Shown: positions 1-9,020, counted from the first letter of the stretch. The stretch: DNA of 64,000 bases from Apilactobacillus apinorum (GCF_001281175.1 NZ_KQ440396.1:1-64000); one strand, 5' to 3'. Notes: generated from the sequence alone by a model not told the origin. A program made the numbers and translations.

Positions 1-12
1 ATAACTGGTCTT

Positions 13-104
13 GGAGAGTTGTCCGAGTTGGCCGAAGGAGCATCATTGGAAATGATGTAAACGGGTGAATGCCTGTTTCAAGGGTTCGAATCCCTTACTC
101 TCCG
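13..104 (+). tRNA. tRNA-Ser (anticodon GGA)
   Basis: The acceptor stem GGAGAGT/ACTCTCC pairs perfectly and the discriminator is G. The anticodon loop TTGGAAA gives GGA. A long variable arm follows, as expected for a serine tRNA. No CCA is encoded. It is the first gene of a ten-tRNA array. Confidence 0.96.
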
Positions 105-120
105 TACACCTTACAGTTAT

Positions 121-193
121 GACCCGTTGGTCAAGTGGTTTAAGACACTGCCCTTTCACGGCAGTAACATGGGTTCGAATCCCGTACGGGTCA
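121..193 (+). tRNA. tRNA-Glu (anticodon TTC)
   Basis: The acceptor stem GACCCGT/ACGGGTC is perfect and the discriminator is A. The loop CTTTCAC on stem CTGCC/GGCAG gives anticodon TTC. The T-loop is TTCGAAT. No CCA is encoded. Confidence 0.96.
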
Positions 194-202
194 TTTATAT
201 TT

Positions 203-275
203 GGAGGATTAGCTCAGTTGGGAGAGCATCTGCCTTACAAGCAGGAGGTCACAGGTTCGAGCCCTGTATCCTCCA
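203..275 (+). tRNA. tRNA-Val (anticodon TAC)
   Basis: The acceptor stem GGAGGAT/ATCCTCC is perfect and the discriminator is A. The loop CTTACAA gives anticodon TAC. The D-arm (AGCTCAGTTGGGAGAGC) and T-loop (TTCGAGC) are canonical. No CCA is encoded. Confidence 0.96.
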
Positions 276-294
276 TTCCAAATATTTTTGGACT

Positions 295-369
295 GGTTCG
301 TTGGTCTAGTCGGTTTAGGACGCCTGCCTGTCACGCAGGAGGTCACGAGTTCGAGTCTCGTACGAACCG
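295..369 (+). tRNA. tRNA-Asp (anticodon GTC)
   Basis: The acceptor stem GGTTCGT/ACGAACC is perfect and the discriminator is G. The loop CTGTCAC on stem CCTGC/GCAGG gives anticodon GTC. A 19-nt palindrome follows directly at 370-388. Confidence 0.96.
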
Positions 370-388
370 TTGTTGTCATTGACAACAA
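370..388 (+). repeat. Palindrome between tRNA-Asp and tRNA-Phe, overlapping a possible promoter
   Basis: TTGTTGTCA and TGACAACAA are perfectly complementary around a single T. There is no T-run, so it does not look like a terminator. TTGACA at 379-384 lies inside it and could be a -35 box for the downstream tRNAs, with TATAGC 18 nt further on, but that -10 is poor. It may instead be a processing hairpin at the end of tRNA-Asp. Confidence 0.5.
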
Positions 389-424
389 TAAATAAATAAT
401 TCTATAGCACAACATAAATGGTTT

Positions 425-497
425 GGCTCGGTAGCTCAGTTGGTAGAGCAACGGATTGAAGCTCCGTGTGTCGGCAGTTCGATTCTGTCCCGCGCCA
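425..497 (+). tRNA. tRNA-Phe (anticodon GAA) with a U-C mismatch in the acceptor stem
   Basis: Anticodon stem ACGGA/TCCGT with loop TTGAAGC gives GAA. The D- and T-arms are normal. The acceptor strands are GGCTCGG (425-431) and CCGCGCC (490-496). All pairs form except position 4 (T428) with position 69 (C493). The 3' strand expects a G at position 4, so a G-to-T change in the 5' strand is the simplest explanation. No CCA is encoded. Confidence 0.94.
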
Positions 498-502
498 TTT
501 AT

Positions 503-588
503 GGAGGGGTAGCGAAGTCTGGCTAAACGCGGCGGACTGTAAATCCGCTCCTTCGGGTTCGGTGGTTCGAATCCACTCCCCTCCACCA
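503..588 (+). tRNA. tRNA-Tyr (anticodon GTA), CCA encoded
   Basis: The acceptor stem GGAGGGG/CCCCTCC is perfect and the discriminator A is followed by a genomic CCA, the only one in this array. The loop CTGTAAA gives GTA. A long variable arm is present, as expected for bacterial tRNA-Tyr. Confidence 0.96.
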
Positions 589-589
589 T

Positions 590-660
590 AGGGATATAGT
601 TTAATGGTAGAACAACGGTCTCCAAAACCGTTGGTGTGGGTTCAACTCCTACTATCCCTG
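590..660 (+). tRNA. tRNA-Trp (anticodon CCA)
   Basis: The acceptor stem AGGGATA/TATCCCT is perfect and the discriminator is G, as is usual for bacterial tRNA-Trp. The loop CTCCAAA on stem ACGGT/ACCGT gives anticodon CCA. It starts one base after the encoded CCA of tRNA-Tyr. Confidence 0.96.
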
Positions 661-673
661 TTTATGATGCTAT

Positions 674-747
674 GGCGGTAGTGGTGAAGTGGTTAACACA
701 TCGGATTGTGGTTCCGACACGCGTGGGTTCGATTCCCACCTACCGCC
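674..747 (+). tRNA. tRNA-His (anticodon GTG), encoded G-1
   Basis: The loop TTGTGGT on stem TCGGA/TCCGA gives GTG. The seven-pair acceptor stem is 675-681 with 740-746. G674 is the extra -1 base and pairs with C73 (C747), the identity pair of histidine tRNAs, so it is encoded here. Confidence 0.96.
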
Positions 748-792
748 CTTTTTAATTGAGAAAATTATTCCTCAGTTGAATGCGACTTAAAT

Positions 793-863
<71 letters not shown>

Positions 864-883
864 TTGGCTTTTTATTTAAATAT

Positions 884-967
884 GCCGGAGTGGCGGAATT
901 GGCAGACGCGCTGGACTCAAAATCCAGTGATCGCAAGATCGTGTGGGTTCGAACCCCACCTCCGGTA
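884..967 (+). tRNA. tRNA-Leu (anticodon CAA)
   Basis: The acceptor strands GCCGGAG and CTCCGGT pair with a terminal G-U wobble and the discriminator is A. The loop CTCAAAA on stem CTGGA/TCCAG gives CAA. A long variable arm is present. It is the last gene of the array. Confidence 0.95.
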
Positions 968-975
968 CTAAGTTT

Positions 976-1002
976 AAAGACTACTTTTGGTAGTCTTTTT
1001 TT
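976..1002 (+). terminator. Intrinsic terminator of the tRNA array
   Basis: The hairpin AAGACTAC/GTAGTCTT is followed by a run of seven T, directly after tRNA-Leu. Confidence 0.88.
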
Positions 1003-1012
1003 GTATTTCTTA

Positions 1013-1040
1013 TTACTTTAAAAAAATTTTAAATTATGAT
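1013..1040 (+). promoter_or_regulatory. Probable metK promoter
   Basis: TTACTT (1013-1018) and TATGAT (1035-1040) are separated by 16 nt and lie just upstream of the riboswitch. Confidence 0.6.
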
Positions 1041-1060
1041 ATTATTTTAAGAGTTATAAG

Positions 1061-1124
1061 CGTATTCCCGATAGGATTCACCTTGATAGTGAAGATGCCT
1101 TGTAACCAAATGAATAGGGGGAAT
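1061..1124 (+). promoter_or_regulatory. SMK box (SAM-III) riboswitch controlling metK translation
   Basis: The leader carries the SMK-box core: TTCCCGATAGGAT at 1065-1077, a short hairpin, then AGATGCCTTGTAACC at 1093-1107 and the GGGGG Shine-Dalgarno at 1117-1121. In this family SAM binding pairs the Shine-Dalgarno with an upstream anti-SD and blocks ribosome loading. The position, with the GGGGG 10 nt before the metK ATG, fits that mechanism. No terminator hairpin is present, so control should be translational. Confidence 0.93.
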
Positions 1125-1131
1125 AAATAAA

Positions 1132-2319
1132 ATGCAAGAAAGACATTTATTTACATCAGAATCTGTTTCAGAAGGACATCCTGATAAAATTGCTGATCAA
1201 ATTAGTGATGCTATCTTAGATGAAATGTTGAAACAAGATCCTGATTCTAGAGTTGCTTGTGAATGTTCAGTAACTACTGGATTAGTTTTAGTTTTTGGTG
1301 AAATTACTACCAAGGCTTACGTTAACATTCAAAAAATCGTTAGAGATACAATCAAAGAAATCGGTTATGACAATGACCAATATGGTTTTGATGGAAACAC
1401 ATGTGCAGTTTTAGTTGCTATTGACGAACAATCACCAGATATTGCTCAAGGGGTTGACGATTCTCTTGAAACTCGTGATAGCAGTGAAGATGCACTTGAT
1501 AAAATTGGTGCTGGTGACCAAGGTTTAATGTTTGGTTACGCTGTTGATGAAACACCCGAACTAATGCCATTACCAATCTCATTAAGTCATAAACTAATGA
1601 GAAAAATTGCTGAATTAAGAAAAAATGGAACTATTTCATATTTAAGACCTGATGCTAAGGCTGAAGTTACTGTTGAATATGATGATAATAACAAACCATC
1701 ATCTGTTGAAACTGTTGTTTTAAGTACACAACATGATCCAGATGTTTCATTAGATCAAATTCGTGAAGATATCATCAATAAGGTTATTAAGGAAGTCATT
1801 CCTAGTGAATTATTAAATGATGATACTAAATTCTTCATTAATCCTACTGGTAGATTTGTAATCGGTGGACCACAAGGTGATGCCGGTTTGACTGGTAGAA
1901 AAATTATCGTGGATACCTACGGTGGGGCTGCTCATCATGGTGGTGGTGCTTTCTCTGGGAAAGATGCTACCAAAGTTGATAGATCAGCAAGTTACGCTGC
2001 TAGATATATTGCAAAGAACATCGTTGCTGCTAAATTAGCTACTAGAATTGAAGTTCAAGTAGCATATGCAATTGGGGTTGCTAAACCAGTTTCAATTTCT
2101 GTTAACACTTTTGGTACAGCAACTGTATCAGAAAATGACTTGATCAAAGCCATTCGTGAAATATTTGACTTAAGACCAGCCGGTATTATTGAAATGTTAG
2201 ATTTAAAGAGACCTATCTACAAAAATACTGCTGCTTATGGTCATTTTGGAAGAACAGATGTTGATTTACCTTGGGAACATACTGACAAGGTATCAGAACT
2301 ACAAAATTTCTTTAAATAG
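1132..2319 (+). CDS. metK: S-adenosylmethionine synthetase
   Basis: MetK makes S-adenosylmethionine from methionine and ATP in the cytosol. The 395-residue length is standard. The N-terminal ATP-site motif [16 protein letters not shown] lies at residues 15-30, the [12 protein letters not shown] signature near residue 126, and the C-terminal [18 protein letters not shown] segment is also present. The ATG lies 10 nt after the GGGGG that belongs to the SMK box, so this gene should be turned down when SAM is plentiful. It is flanked by terminators on both sides and appears to be monocistronic. Confidence 0.98.
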   Translation: MQERHLFTSESVSEGHPDKIADQISDAILDEMLKQDPDSRVACECSVTTGLVLVFGEITTKAYVNIQKIVRDTIKEIGYDNDQYGFDGNTCAVLVAIDEQSPDIAQGVDDSLETRDSSEDALDKIGAGDQGLMFGYAVDETPELMPLPISLSHKLMRKIAELRKNGTISYLRPDAKAEVTVEYDDNNKPSSVETVVLSTQHDPDVSLDQIREDIINKVIKEVIPSELLNDDTKFFINPTGRFVIGGPQGDAGLTGRKIIVDTYGGAAHHGGGAFSGKDATKVDRSASYAARYIAKNIVAAKLATRIEVQVAYAIGVAKPVSISVNTFGTATVSENDLIKAIREIFDLRPAGIIEMLDLKRPIYKNTAAYGHFGRTDVDLPWEHTDKVSELQNFFK

Positions 2320-2332
2320 TATATTTAATGTA

Positions 2333-2374
2333 AAAAACGATTTATTTGTAGATTGATATAAATAAATCGTTTTT
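2333..2374 (+). terminator. Intrinsic terminator after metK
   Basis: The 15-bp stem AAAAACGATTTATTT/AAATAAATCGTTTTT with a 12-nt loop ends in T residues. It lies only a few bases before the ribosome-binding site of the next gene, so that gene has little room for its own promoter. Confidence 0.85.
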
Positions 2375-2392
2375 ATTTTGGAGGTAAATAGT

Positions 2393-3853
2393 ATTAAAAA
2401 ACAAGATAATAATGTATTAATCATCTCAATTGCTTTATTCATGGCAACTTTTATGAGTGCAATTGAAGGAACAATTGTTTCAACTGCGATGCCGACAATT
2501 GTAGGTGAATTACACGGAGTTTCAATTATGAATTGGGTTTTCTCAATTTATTTATTAACAACTGCAATTTCAACACCTATTTATGGTAAATTATCAGATC
2601 AATTTGGCCGAAAGAAAGTATTTATCTTTGGGATATCCATCTTTTTAATTGGTTCAATTTTATCTGGATTAGCTAACAGTATGAACGTATTGATTCTTTG
2701 GAGAGCAATTCAAGGAATTGGGGCAGGGGTAATAATGCCACTATCATACACAATTATTGCCGATATTTATTCTGATGAAAATCGAGGTAAAATTTTAGGC
2801 CTTAATGGTGCTGTATGGGGTATTGCTTCAATCATTGCGCCTTTATTAGGTGGTTACATTGTTGATAATTTAAGTTGGCATTGGATATTTTTCATTAATG
2901 TACCTTTGGGAATATTAGTCTTATTAGTATTCACTGTCTCGTTTAAAGAAACTAAAGCACTAGTTAAAAATTCTGTCGATTATTTAGGAATGATATATTT
3001 ATCATTATTGTTACTATTTTTGATGTATATTATTCAACTAATTAGTAATTTATCTAATAACTGGCAACCAATTTCATATTGTATCTTTTTATCGATTTTA
3101 TTATTGATTCTTTTTGTAAGAAGAGAACATTGTGCTGATAATCCAATTATTCCAATGAAATTAATGCATAATAGAACTTTTGTAGTTCAAAATATTATCG
3201 CGTTCTTAATTAGTGGTTTCTTAATGGGATTAGAAGTGTACCTACCAGTTTGGACACAAGGTATCTTCGGATATCCAGCAACCGCATCTGGTTTTGCGAT
3301 TACACCTACTTCAATTTTATGGATTCTAGGAGCCTTTGTTTCAGGATGGCTACTATCTCGTATGAAACCATTTTATGCAACTATGATAGGATTATTCTTT
3401 ATTTTAGTTGCGGCTATTTGGGTAGTGCTCTTACCATTTAACGTTTCATTTGGTTGGTTCTTTGCGATTGCTGCAATCTGCGGAATTGGATTTGGAATAA
3501 CTATTACAAACGGAACGGTTATTTCCCAAAACAGTGTTGATAAAGGCGATATTGGTGTAGCTACATCCTTTAATACCTTATGTCGAATTTTTGGTCAAAC
3601 ATTAATCGTGGCGGTTCTTGGAATTGTTATGAATAGACAACTAAAAATTGGTATTTTGCATACTGATGATTCCAATATGGGAATGATTAATAAGCTGGTT
3701 AATTTTAAGACTGCACATGAAATCCCTGCAAAATTATTAGAACCATTAAGAACGGTTTTATATAACTCATTGCATAAAGTGTTTTGGGTATGCTTAATAA
3801 TTATCATTATTGCTGTTTTAGTAAATCTATATGATCGATTATCTGAAAAGTAA
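2393..3853 (+). CDS. MFS multidrug efflux transporter, DHA2-like (14 TM), apparent AUU start
   Basis: This is a drug:H+ antiporter of the major facilitator superfamily. The first membrane segment carries the DHA-type pattern EGTIVSTAMPTIVGEL, and the loop between TM2 and TM3 reads GKLSDQFGRKKV (motif A). About 14 hydrophobic segments are visible, fitting the DHA2 branch. The substrate is unknown. The start is odd. A perfect GGAGG (2380-2384) is followed after 8 nt by ATT at 2393, giving a protein beginning (M)KKQDNNVLIIS. The only upstream in-frame alternative, TTG at 2378, overlaps the Shine-Dalgarno itself. The first in-frame ATG lies inside TM1. It has no promoter that I can separate from the metK terminator. 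Confidence 0.88.
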   Translation: MKKQDNNVLIISIALFMATFMSAIEGTIVSTAMPTIVGELHGVSIMNWVFSIYLLTTAISTPIYGKLSDQFGRKKVFIFGISIFLIGSILSGLANSMNVLILWRAIQGIGAGVIMPLSYTIIADIYSDENRGKILGLNGAVWGIASIIAPLLGGYIVDNLSWHWIFFINVPLGILVLLVFTVSFKETKALVKNSVDYLGMIYLSLLLLFLMYIIQLISNLSNNWQPISYCIFLSILLLILFVRREHCADNPIIPMKLMHNRTFVVQNIIAFLISGFLMGLEVYLPVWTQGIFGYPATASGFAITPTSILWILGAFVSGWLLSRMKPFYATMIGLFFILVAAIWVVLLPFNVSFGWFFAIAAICGIGFGITITNGTVISQNSVDKGDIGVATSFNTLCRIFGQTLIVAVLGIVMNRQLKIGILHTDDSNMGMINKLVNFKTAHEIPAKLLEPLRTVLYNSLHKVFWVCLIIIIIAVLVNLYDRLSEK

Positions 3854-3886
3854 AAAAATGACAACCTTAATGGTTGTCATTTTTTT
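3852..3886. terminator. Bidirectional terminator between the MFS gene and mnmM
   Basis: AATGACAACC and GGTTGTCATT form a hairpin flanked by an A-run on the left and a T-run on the right, so it can serve both convergent genes. The mnmM stop codon (3867-3869) lies in its loop. Confidence 0.85.
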
Positions 3887-4436
3887 GGATTGCGATAAGA
3901 ATAGGCGGACAATTGATTTGATTTATAAACTCGTATTTTAGAACCGCATATTGTTTTTGATTTAATGATTGAACAAAGGATAAGACTTTTTCTTTTTCAA
4001 TTTCACCGCCGGGGTGACCATAGTACAAAACAATAATTACGATTCCACCTATGCTTAGTAATGATAAACTGGATTGAATTGCTTTTAAAGTTGTTTCTGG
4101 AAGAGTAATAACTTCCTTGTTACCACCAGGTAAGTATCCTAAATTAAAGATAGCGGCTTGAATATTGTCATTAACATAATTACTGATGTTTTCATGTCCG
4201 TCATTGATTAATTTAACTTGATTATTTAAATTGTTTTGATTAATTCTTTCTTGAGTTTTTTGAATGGCTTCTTTTTGAATATCAAATCCATAAACTTTAC
4301 CTTGGTTACCAACTAGTCTGGCTAAAAATTCTGTGTCATTTCCTTTTCCAACGGTTCCATCTACCACTATATCATTTTCACTTACTACATTAGATAAAAG
4401 GGTATGACTATATGTAACTGATGGTTCTAACTTCAT
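3867..4436 (-). CDS. mnmM: tRNA 5-aminomethyl-2-thiouridine methyltransferase MnmM (YtqB family)
   Basis: This is a class I SAM-dependent methyltransferase of the YtqB / rRNA_methylase family, which has been identified as MnmM, the enzyme that completes mnm5s2U34 in tRNA. The SAM-binding motif DGTVGKGND lies at residues 26-34 and an acidic ribose-binding region (VYGFDIQKEA) follows. The family motif NLGYLPGGNK is in the middle. The length of 189 residues is typical. AAGGAAG precedes the ATG. It is monocistronic, convergent with the MFS gene and divergent from leuS. The function is assigned by family resemblance. Confidence 0.85.
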   Translation of the reverse strand: MKLEPSVTYSHTLLSNVVSENDIVVDGTVGKGNDTEFLARLVGNQGKVYGFDIQKEAIQKTQERINQNNLNNQVKLINDGHENISNYVNDNIQAAIFNLGYLPGGNKEVITLPETTLKAIQSSLSLLSIGGIVIIVLYYGHPGGEIEKEKVLSFVQSLNQKQYAVLKYEFINQINCPPILIAIQKNDNH

Positions 4437-4493
4437 AATAAACTTCCTTTTTTATATTAATTATTGTTATTCTAACACAAATGATAAATGTCC

Positions 4494-4522
4494 TTGCTTT
4501 TAATCTAATTCACTGGTATATT
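4494..4522 (+). promoter_or_regulatory. Probable leuS promoter
   Basis: TTGCTT (4494-4499) and TATATT (4517-4522) are separated by 17 nt and precede the T-box leader. Confidence 0.55.
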
Positions 4523-4529
4523 TAAGTTA

Positions 4530-4780
4530 ATTTAATAGTCGAAGTAAATTGTTGATACGAAGTATTAGATTAATTATATTTTTCAGAAACTAAATGGTTG
4601 TTGCGAATTTAGATTATGATTAATCGAACTAGTCGTTGAAATCTTAATTGAAATGGATAGTAGGTTAAGACGTATTCCGCGTTAAGGACTTAAGTTGCAT
4701 CTATATAAAAATAGATGAAAATTAGGTGGTACCGCGGTATATTCGTCCTATAAGCATATATAGCTTATAGGACTTTTTTT
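4530..4780 (+). promoter_or_regulatory. T-box leader of leuS
   Basis: The conserved T-box sequence AGGTGGTACCGCG is at 4724-4736. It is followed by the terminator hairpin GTCCTATAAGC/GCTTATAGGAC (4745-4772) and a T-run. A hairpin CATCTAT/ATAGATG lies before the T-box sequence. Uncharged tRNA-Leu should stabilise the antiterminator. A possible specifier codon is CTA at 4629-4631, but I could not fold Stem I with confidence. Confidence 0.92.
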
Positions 4781-4809
4781 ATTCGACAAAAATAAATGGA
4801 GGCATTATT

Positions 4810-7227
4810 ATGGCATACAATCACAGTAAGATTGAAACAAAATGGCAAAAGTATTGGGAAGAAAACAAAACTTTTAAGACTACAAATGATAAAAACAAAG
4901 ATAACTACTATGCACTAGATATGTTCCCATATCCATCAGGTCAAGGACTTCACGTTGGTCATCCTGAAGGATATACAGCAACAGATATCATGTCTAGATT
5001 TAAGAGAATGCAAGGTAAAAACGTATTACATCCAATTGGTTTTGACGCCTTTGGTTTACCTGCAGAACAATATGCGTTAAAGACAGGTAATCACCCAGGT
5101 TCATTTACACAAAAAAACATTGCTCACTTTAGAGAACAAATTAAATCACTTGGTTTTTCATATGATTGGGATAGAGAAGTAGACACTACTGATCCAGAAT
5201 ACTACAAGTGGACTCAATGGATTTTCGAACAACTATATAAAAAAGGTTTAGCTTATGAAGATGAAATTGAAGTAAACTGGGCTCCTGATTTTATGGGTGG
5301 TACAGTTGTTGCGAACGAAGAAGTTATTGATGGTAAAACAGAACGTGGTGGATACCCAGTATATCGTGTACCAATGAAACAATGGGTTTTAAAAATCACT
5401 GCTTATGCTGATAGACTTATCGATGATTTAGAAGAATTAGATTGGCCTGAAAGTATCAAAGAAATGCAAAGAAACTGGATTGGTCGTTCTAAGGGTGCAA
5501 GTGTATTCTTTGATGTTGATGGTCATGATGAAAAAATCGAAGTATTTACTACAAGACCTGATACTTTATTTGGTGCCTCATACATTGTTTTAGCTCCAGA
5601 TCATGACTTAGTTGATAAGATTGTTACTGATGATAAAAAGGATGCCATTGAAGCATACAGAAAAGAAGTTTCTACTAAGTCAGATCTAGAAAGAACTGAT
5701 TTGAACAAAGATAAATCTGGTGTATTTACAGGTGCATACGGAATTAATCCAATTAATGGCAAGCAAGTTCCAATTTGGATTGGTGACTACGTGCTTTCTT
5801 CATACGGTACAGGTGCAATTATGGCTGTGCCAGCTCATGATGATCGTGATTATGAATTCGCTAAGAAATTTGATTTACCAATCAATCCAGTTATTGAAGG
5901 TGGAAACATTGAGGAAGAAGCCTTTACTGGTGATGGTGTTCATATTAACTCTGACTTCTTAAACGGAATGAACAAGAAAGAAGCCATTGATGCAGTAATT
6001 AACTGGCTAGAAGAACATCATGCAGGTAATGCTAAAACTAACTACCGTTTACGTGATTGGATTTTCTCACGTCAAAGATACTGGGGTGAACCAATTCCAG
6101 TAATTCATTGGGAAGATGGCGAAACTACATTAGTTCCAGAAGATGAATTACCATTAGTATTGCCAGATACTGATAATATTGAACCATCTGGTACTGGTGA
6201 ATCACCATTAGCTAACATTGACGATTGGGTTAGTGTTGTTGATGAAAACGGTCGTAAAGGTAAGCGTGAAACTAACACAATGCCTCAATGGGCTGGTAGT
6301 TCATGGTACTACTTAAGATATATCGATGCTCACAATGATAAAGAATTAGCAGATCCAGAATTACTAAAAGAATGGTTACCTGTTGATTTATACATTGGTG
6401 GTGCAGAACACGCCGTTCTTCATTTACTATACGCAAGATTCTGGCACAAAGTTCTTTATGATTTAGGTGTTGTTCCAACTAAAGAACCTTTCCATAAGTT
6501 AGTTAACCAAGGGATGATTCTTGGAACTAACCATGAAAAGATGTCTAAGTCTAAGGGGAATGTTGTTAACCCTGACGATATCGTGGATGAATTCGGTGCG
6601 GATACATTAAGATTATATGAAATGTTCATGGGTCCATTAACTGAATCAAAACCTTGGAGTACTGAAGGATTAAATGGTTCAAATAAATGGGTTAACCGTG
6701 TTTGGAGATTATTAATTGATGACGATGACAATTTACGTGATCGTATTACTACAGTTAATGACCACAAACTAGATAAGATTTATAACCAAACAGTTAAAAA
6801 GGTAACTGACGACTTTGAAAATCTAAGATTTAACGTTGCTATTTCAAGTATGATGGTATTTGTTAATGAATGTTATAAACAAGACAGCTTATACCTAGAA
6901 TACATGGAAGGTTTTGTTAAATTACTTTCACCAATTATTCCACATATGGCTGAAGAACTATGGAGCAAGTTTGGTCATGATGAAACAATCACTTATGCTC
7001 AATGGCCTGAATTTGACGAATCTAAACTAGTAGATGATGAAGTTCAAGTTGTTGTCCAAGTTAACGGTAAAGTAAGATCACACATCAAAGTTGCTGCTGA
7101 TGCTTCTAAGGAAGATACCCAAGAAGTTGCAATGAATGATGAAAAGATTAAAGAATCAATTGAAGGTAAAACAGTTCGTAAGGTAATTGTTGTTCCTGGT
7201 AAAATTGTAAATATCGTTGCTAACTAA
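4810..7227 (+). CDS. leuS: Leucyl-tRNA synthetase
   Basis: LeuRS charges tRNA-Leu in the cytosol. The class I signature HVGH lies at residues 48-51 within [16 protein letters not shown], and KMSKS lies at about residues 577-581. The CP1 editing domain looks intact. The threonine-rich [12 protein letters not shown] and the [13 protein letters not shown] segment, which holds the catalytic aspartate, are both present. This contrasts with ThrRS in the same window. The 805-residue length is normal. The gene is expressed from a T-box-controlled leader and ended by its own terminator. Confidence 0.98.
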   Translation: MAYNHSKIETKWQKYWEENKTFKTTNDKNKDNYYALDMFPYPSGQGLHVGHPEGYTATDIMSRFKRMQGKNVLHPIGFDAFGLPAEQYALKTGNHPGSFTQKNIAHFREQIKSLGFSYDWDREVDTTDPEYYKWTQWIFEQLYKKGLAYEDEIEVNWAPDFMGGTVVANEEVIDGKTERGGYPVYRVPMKQWVLKITAYADRLIDDLEELDWPESIKEMQRNWIGRSKGASVFFDVDGHDEKIEVFTTRPDTLFGASYIVLAPDHDLVDKIVTDDKKDAIEAYRKEVSTKSDLERTDLNKDKSGVFTGAYGINPINGKQVPIWIGDYVLSSYGTGAIMAVPAHDDRDYEFAKKFDLPINPVIEGGNIEEEAFTGDGVHINSDFLNGMNKKEAIDAVINWLEEHHAGNAKTNYRLRDWIFSRQRYWGEPIPVIHWEDGETTLVPEDELPLVLPDTDNIEPSGTGESPLANIDDWVSVVDENGRKGKRETNTMPQWAGSSWYYLRYIDAHNDKELADPELLKEWLPVDLYIGGAEHAVLHLLYARFWHKVLYDLGVVPTKEPFHKLVNQGMILGTNHEKMSKSKGNVVNPDDIVDEFGADTLRLYEMFMGPLTESKPWSTEGLNGSNKWVNRVWRLLIDDDDNLRDRITTVNDHKLDKIYNQTVKKVTDDFENLRFNVAISSMMVFVNECYKQDSLYLEYMEGFVKLLSPIIPHMAEELWSKFGHDETITYAQWPEFDESKLVDDEVQVVVQVNGKVRSHIKVAADASKEDTQEVAMNDEKIKESIEGKTVRKVIVVPGKIVNIVAN

Positions 7228-7228
7228 T

Positions 7229-7267
7229 AAAAAAAGAGAGATAATCTATGATTATCTCTCTTTTTTT
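7229..7267 (+). terminator. Intrinsic terminator after leuS
   Basis: GAGAGATAATC and its complement (ATTATCTCTC) form a strong hairpin flanked by A and T runs. Confidence 0.9.
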
Positions 7268-7289
7268 GTGGAATTAAGCACTATGAGAG

Positions 7290-7318
7290 TTGCTTACTAT
7301 TAAAATATTGATTAAAAT
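7290..7318 (+). promoter_or_regulatory. Probable promoter of the flippase gene
   Basis: TTGCTT (7290-7295) and TAAAAT (7313-7318) have a 17-nt spacer. A transcript from here would start near 7325, which excludes the upstream in-frame start codons at 7290 and 7317. Confidence 0.6.
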
Positions 7319-7355
7319 GGACAAGTTAGAGAAATTTGAAAGTGGGAATTGCGAT

Positions 7356-9008
7356 ATGCAAAATCAGGAAAACAATTTGAATGAAGATATAGCACAAGAT
7401 AAAATGCTTAAAGGTTCAGCATGGATGACTGCTGGAAGTGTTTTTTCAAGAATTTTAGGTGCGTTATACATAATCCCTTGGAACATGATTTTAGGGGGAC
7501 TTTATTTACAAGCTAATGCATTATACGTTCAAGGATATAATGTTTATAGTTTAATATTAATTATTTCAATTGCTGGAATTCCATCAGCAATTGCTAAACA
7601 AGTGGCACATTACAATGCGCTAAACGAATATGGTGTCAGTGTTAGGCTTTATAAACGTGGTGTTTTGTTATCTGTAATTATGGGAATACTTTGTGCATTG
7701 TTCTTATACTTTTTCAGTCCATTAATAGATAATGGTAATCCTGATTTAATTCCCGTTATGCGTTCATTATCTTGGGCCGTTTTAATTATTCCAACAATGA
7801 GTTTAACTCGTGGATATTTCCAAGGATTTCAAGATATGGCACCATCTGCTTTATCACAATTTGTAGAACAACTATTTAGAGTAATTTACATGCTAATTGC
7901 AGTGTTCTTTATTATTAAAGTTCTAAGAGGTAGTTGGGTAACAGCTGTATCACAATCTACTTTTGCTGCCTTTATCGGCGCTTTAGCTGGATTATTGATT
8001 TTAGCTTGGTATTACTTCAGACGACGTAAATATTATCGTAGTTTGGTCCGTAATAGTAATAACCAACTTCACGTAAATGCTAATAAATTATACTTAGAAA
8101 TTATTCAACAAGCCGTTCCTTTTGTTATTTTAGGAGCAGGGATTGCAATTTTCCAATTAATTGATCAATACACATTCTTTAATATCATGCATGTTGCTAC
8201 AAGTGCATCTAACAAAGTATTGGATCAATTGTATGCAATCTTTGCCGGAAATGCTAATAAACTAATCATGATTACAATTTCATTAGCATCTTCAGTTGCA
8301 ATAACGGTTGTGCCATTGTTATCAGAATCATATACACGAGGCAATAAAAAAGAAATTAGTCACCAAGTATCTGCTGGATTTGTTTTATTTTCATTTATTA
8401 TGATTCCAGCAGCTTTAGGGATGACTGCGATTGCAGGACCATTAAATAGATTATTTTATACCAATGTTAATGGGGCACTATCAGCAAATGTTTTAGCGTT
8501 CTCATCAATCGTTTCAATTTCATTCGGATTGTTTACTGTTTTATCTGCTATGATGCAAGGAATATCTCAAAACAAGGTTGCTGTTAAATACTTTGTATAT
8601 GGTGCTATTGCCAAAATCATCACTCAATTCCCTATGGTGTACTTCTTTAAGGAATTTGGACCATTATTATCATCAGCCATTGGATTCATGGTGGTTAACA
8701 TGTTAATCATTGGTTCATTAGACCGTCAATTTAAATTTAGAAATGACAAAATGTTATCTCAAATTAATTGGATTATTCTATTCTCTTTAGTAACTTATTT
8801 CGTTGCTATTACAGCTGTATACGCTGGTAATTTATTGGTTAGTTTAGGTATGAATCAATATGGCAGAATTGGTAGTGGAATTGTTGTTGCTTTTGCTTCA
8901 TTACTTGGTGGACTTGTATATGTTTACCTAACGTTGAAGAGTCGAATTGCAGACACAGTGCTTGGCCATAAGGCAGAAACACTTAGAAGAAAGTTACACA
9001 TTGGTTAG
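7356..9008 (+). CDS. Polysaccharide biosynthesis / lipid flippase-like membrane protein (YtgP/SpoVB group)
   Basis: This is a large integral membrane protein of about 14 segments from the MATE/MOP superfamily group that contains YtgP, SpoVB and MurJ-like flippases. Members move lipid-linked cell-wall or polysaccharide precursors across the membrane. The hallmark N-terminal region LKGSAWMTAGSVFSRILGALY follows a short hydrophilic tail. I chose ATG 7356 (550 residues) because the predicted promoter ends at 7318 and a GGGA lies 8 nt upstream of this ATG. Longer starts at 7290 or 7317 would lack a leader. Whether it moves lipid II or another carrier cannot be told from sequence. Confidence 0.85.
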   Translation: MQNQENNLNEDIAQDKMLKGSAWMTAGSVFSRILGALYIIPWNMILGGLYLQANALYVQGYNVYSLILIISIAGIPSAIAKQVAHYNALNEYGVSVRLYKRGVLLSVIMGILCALFLYFFSPLIDNGNPDLIPVMRSLSWAVLIIPTMSLTRGYFQGFQDMAPSALSQFVEQLFRVIYMLIAVFFIIKVLRGSWVTAVSQSTFAAFIGALAGLLILAWYYFRRRKYYRSLVRNSNNQLHVNANKLYLEIIQQAVPFVILGAGIAIFQLIDQYTFFNIMHVATSASNKVLDQLYAIFAGNANKLIMITISLASSVAITVVPLLSESYTRGNKKEISHQVSAGFVLFSFIMIPAALGMTAIAGPLNRLFYTNVNGALSANVLAFSSIVSISFGLFTVLSAMMQGISQNKVAVKYFVYGAIAKIITQFPMVYFFKEFGPLLSSAIGFMVVNMLIIGSLDRQFKFRNDKMLSQINWIILFSLVTYFVAITAVYAGNLLVSLGMNQYGRIGSGIVVAFASLLGGLVYVYLTLKSRIADTVLGHKAETLRRKLHIG

Positions 9009-9020
9009 GAGTAGATCAAT

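Noticed and set aside
4810-7227. Possible loss of LeuRS editing, parallel to ThrRS
   Set aside because: The threonine-rich segment and the [13 protein letters not shown] segment with the catalytic Asp are both present.
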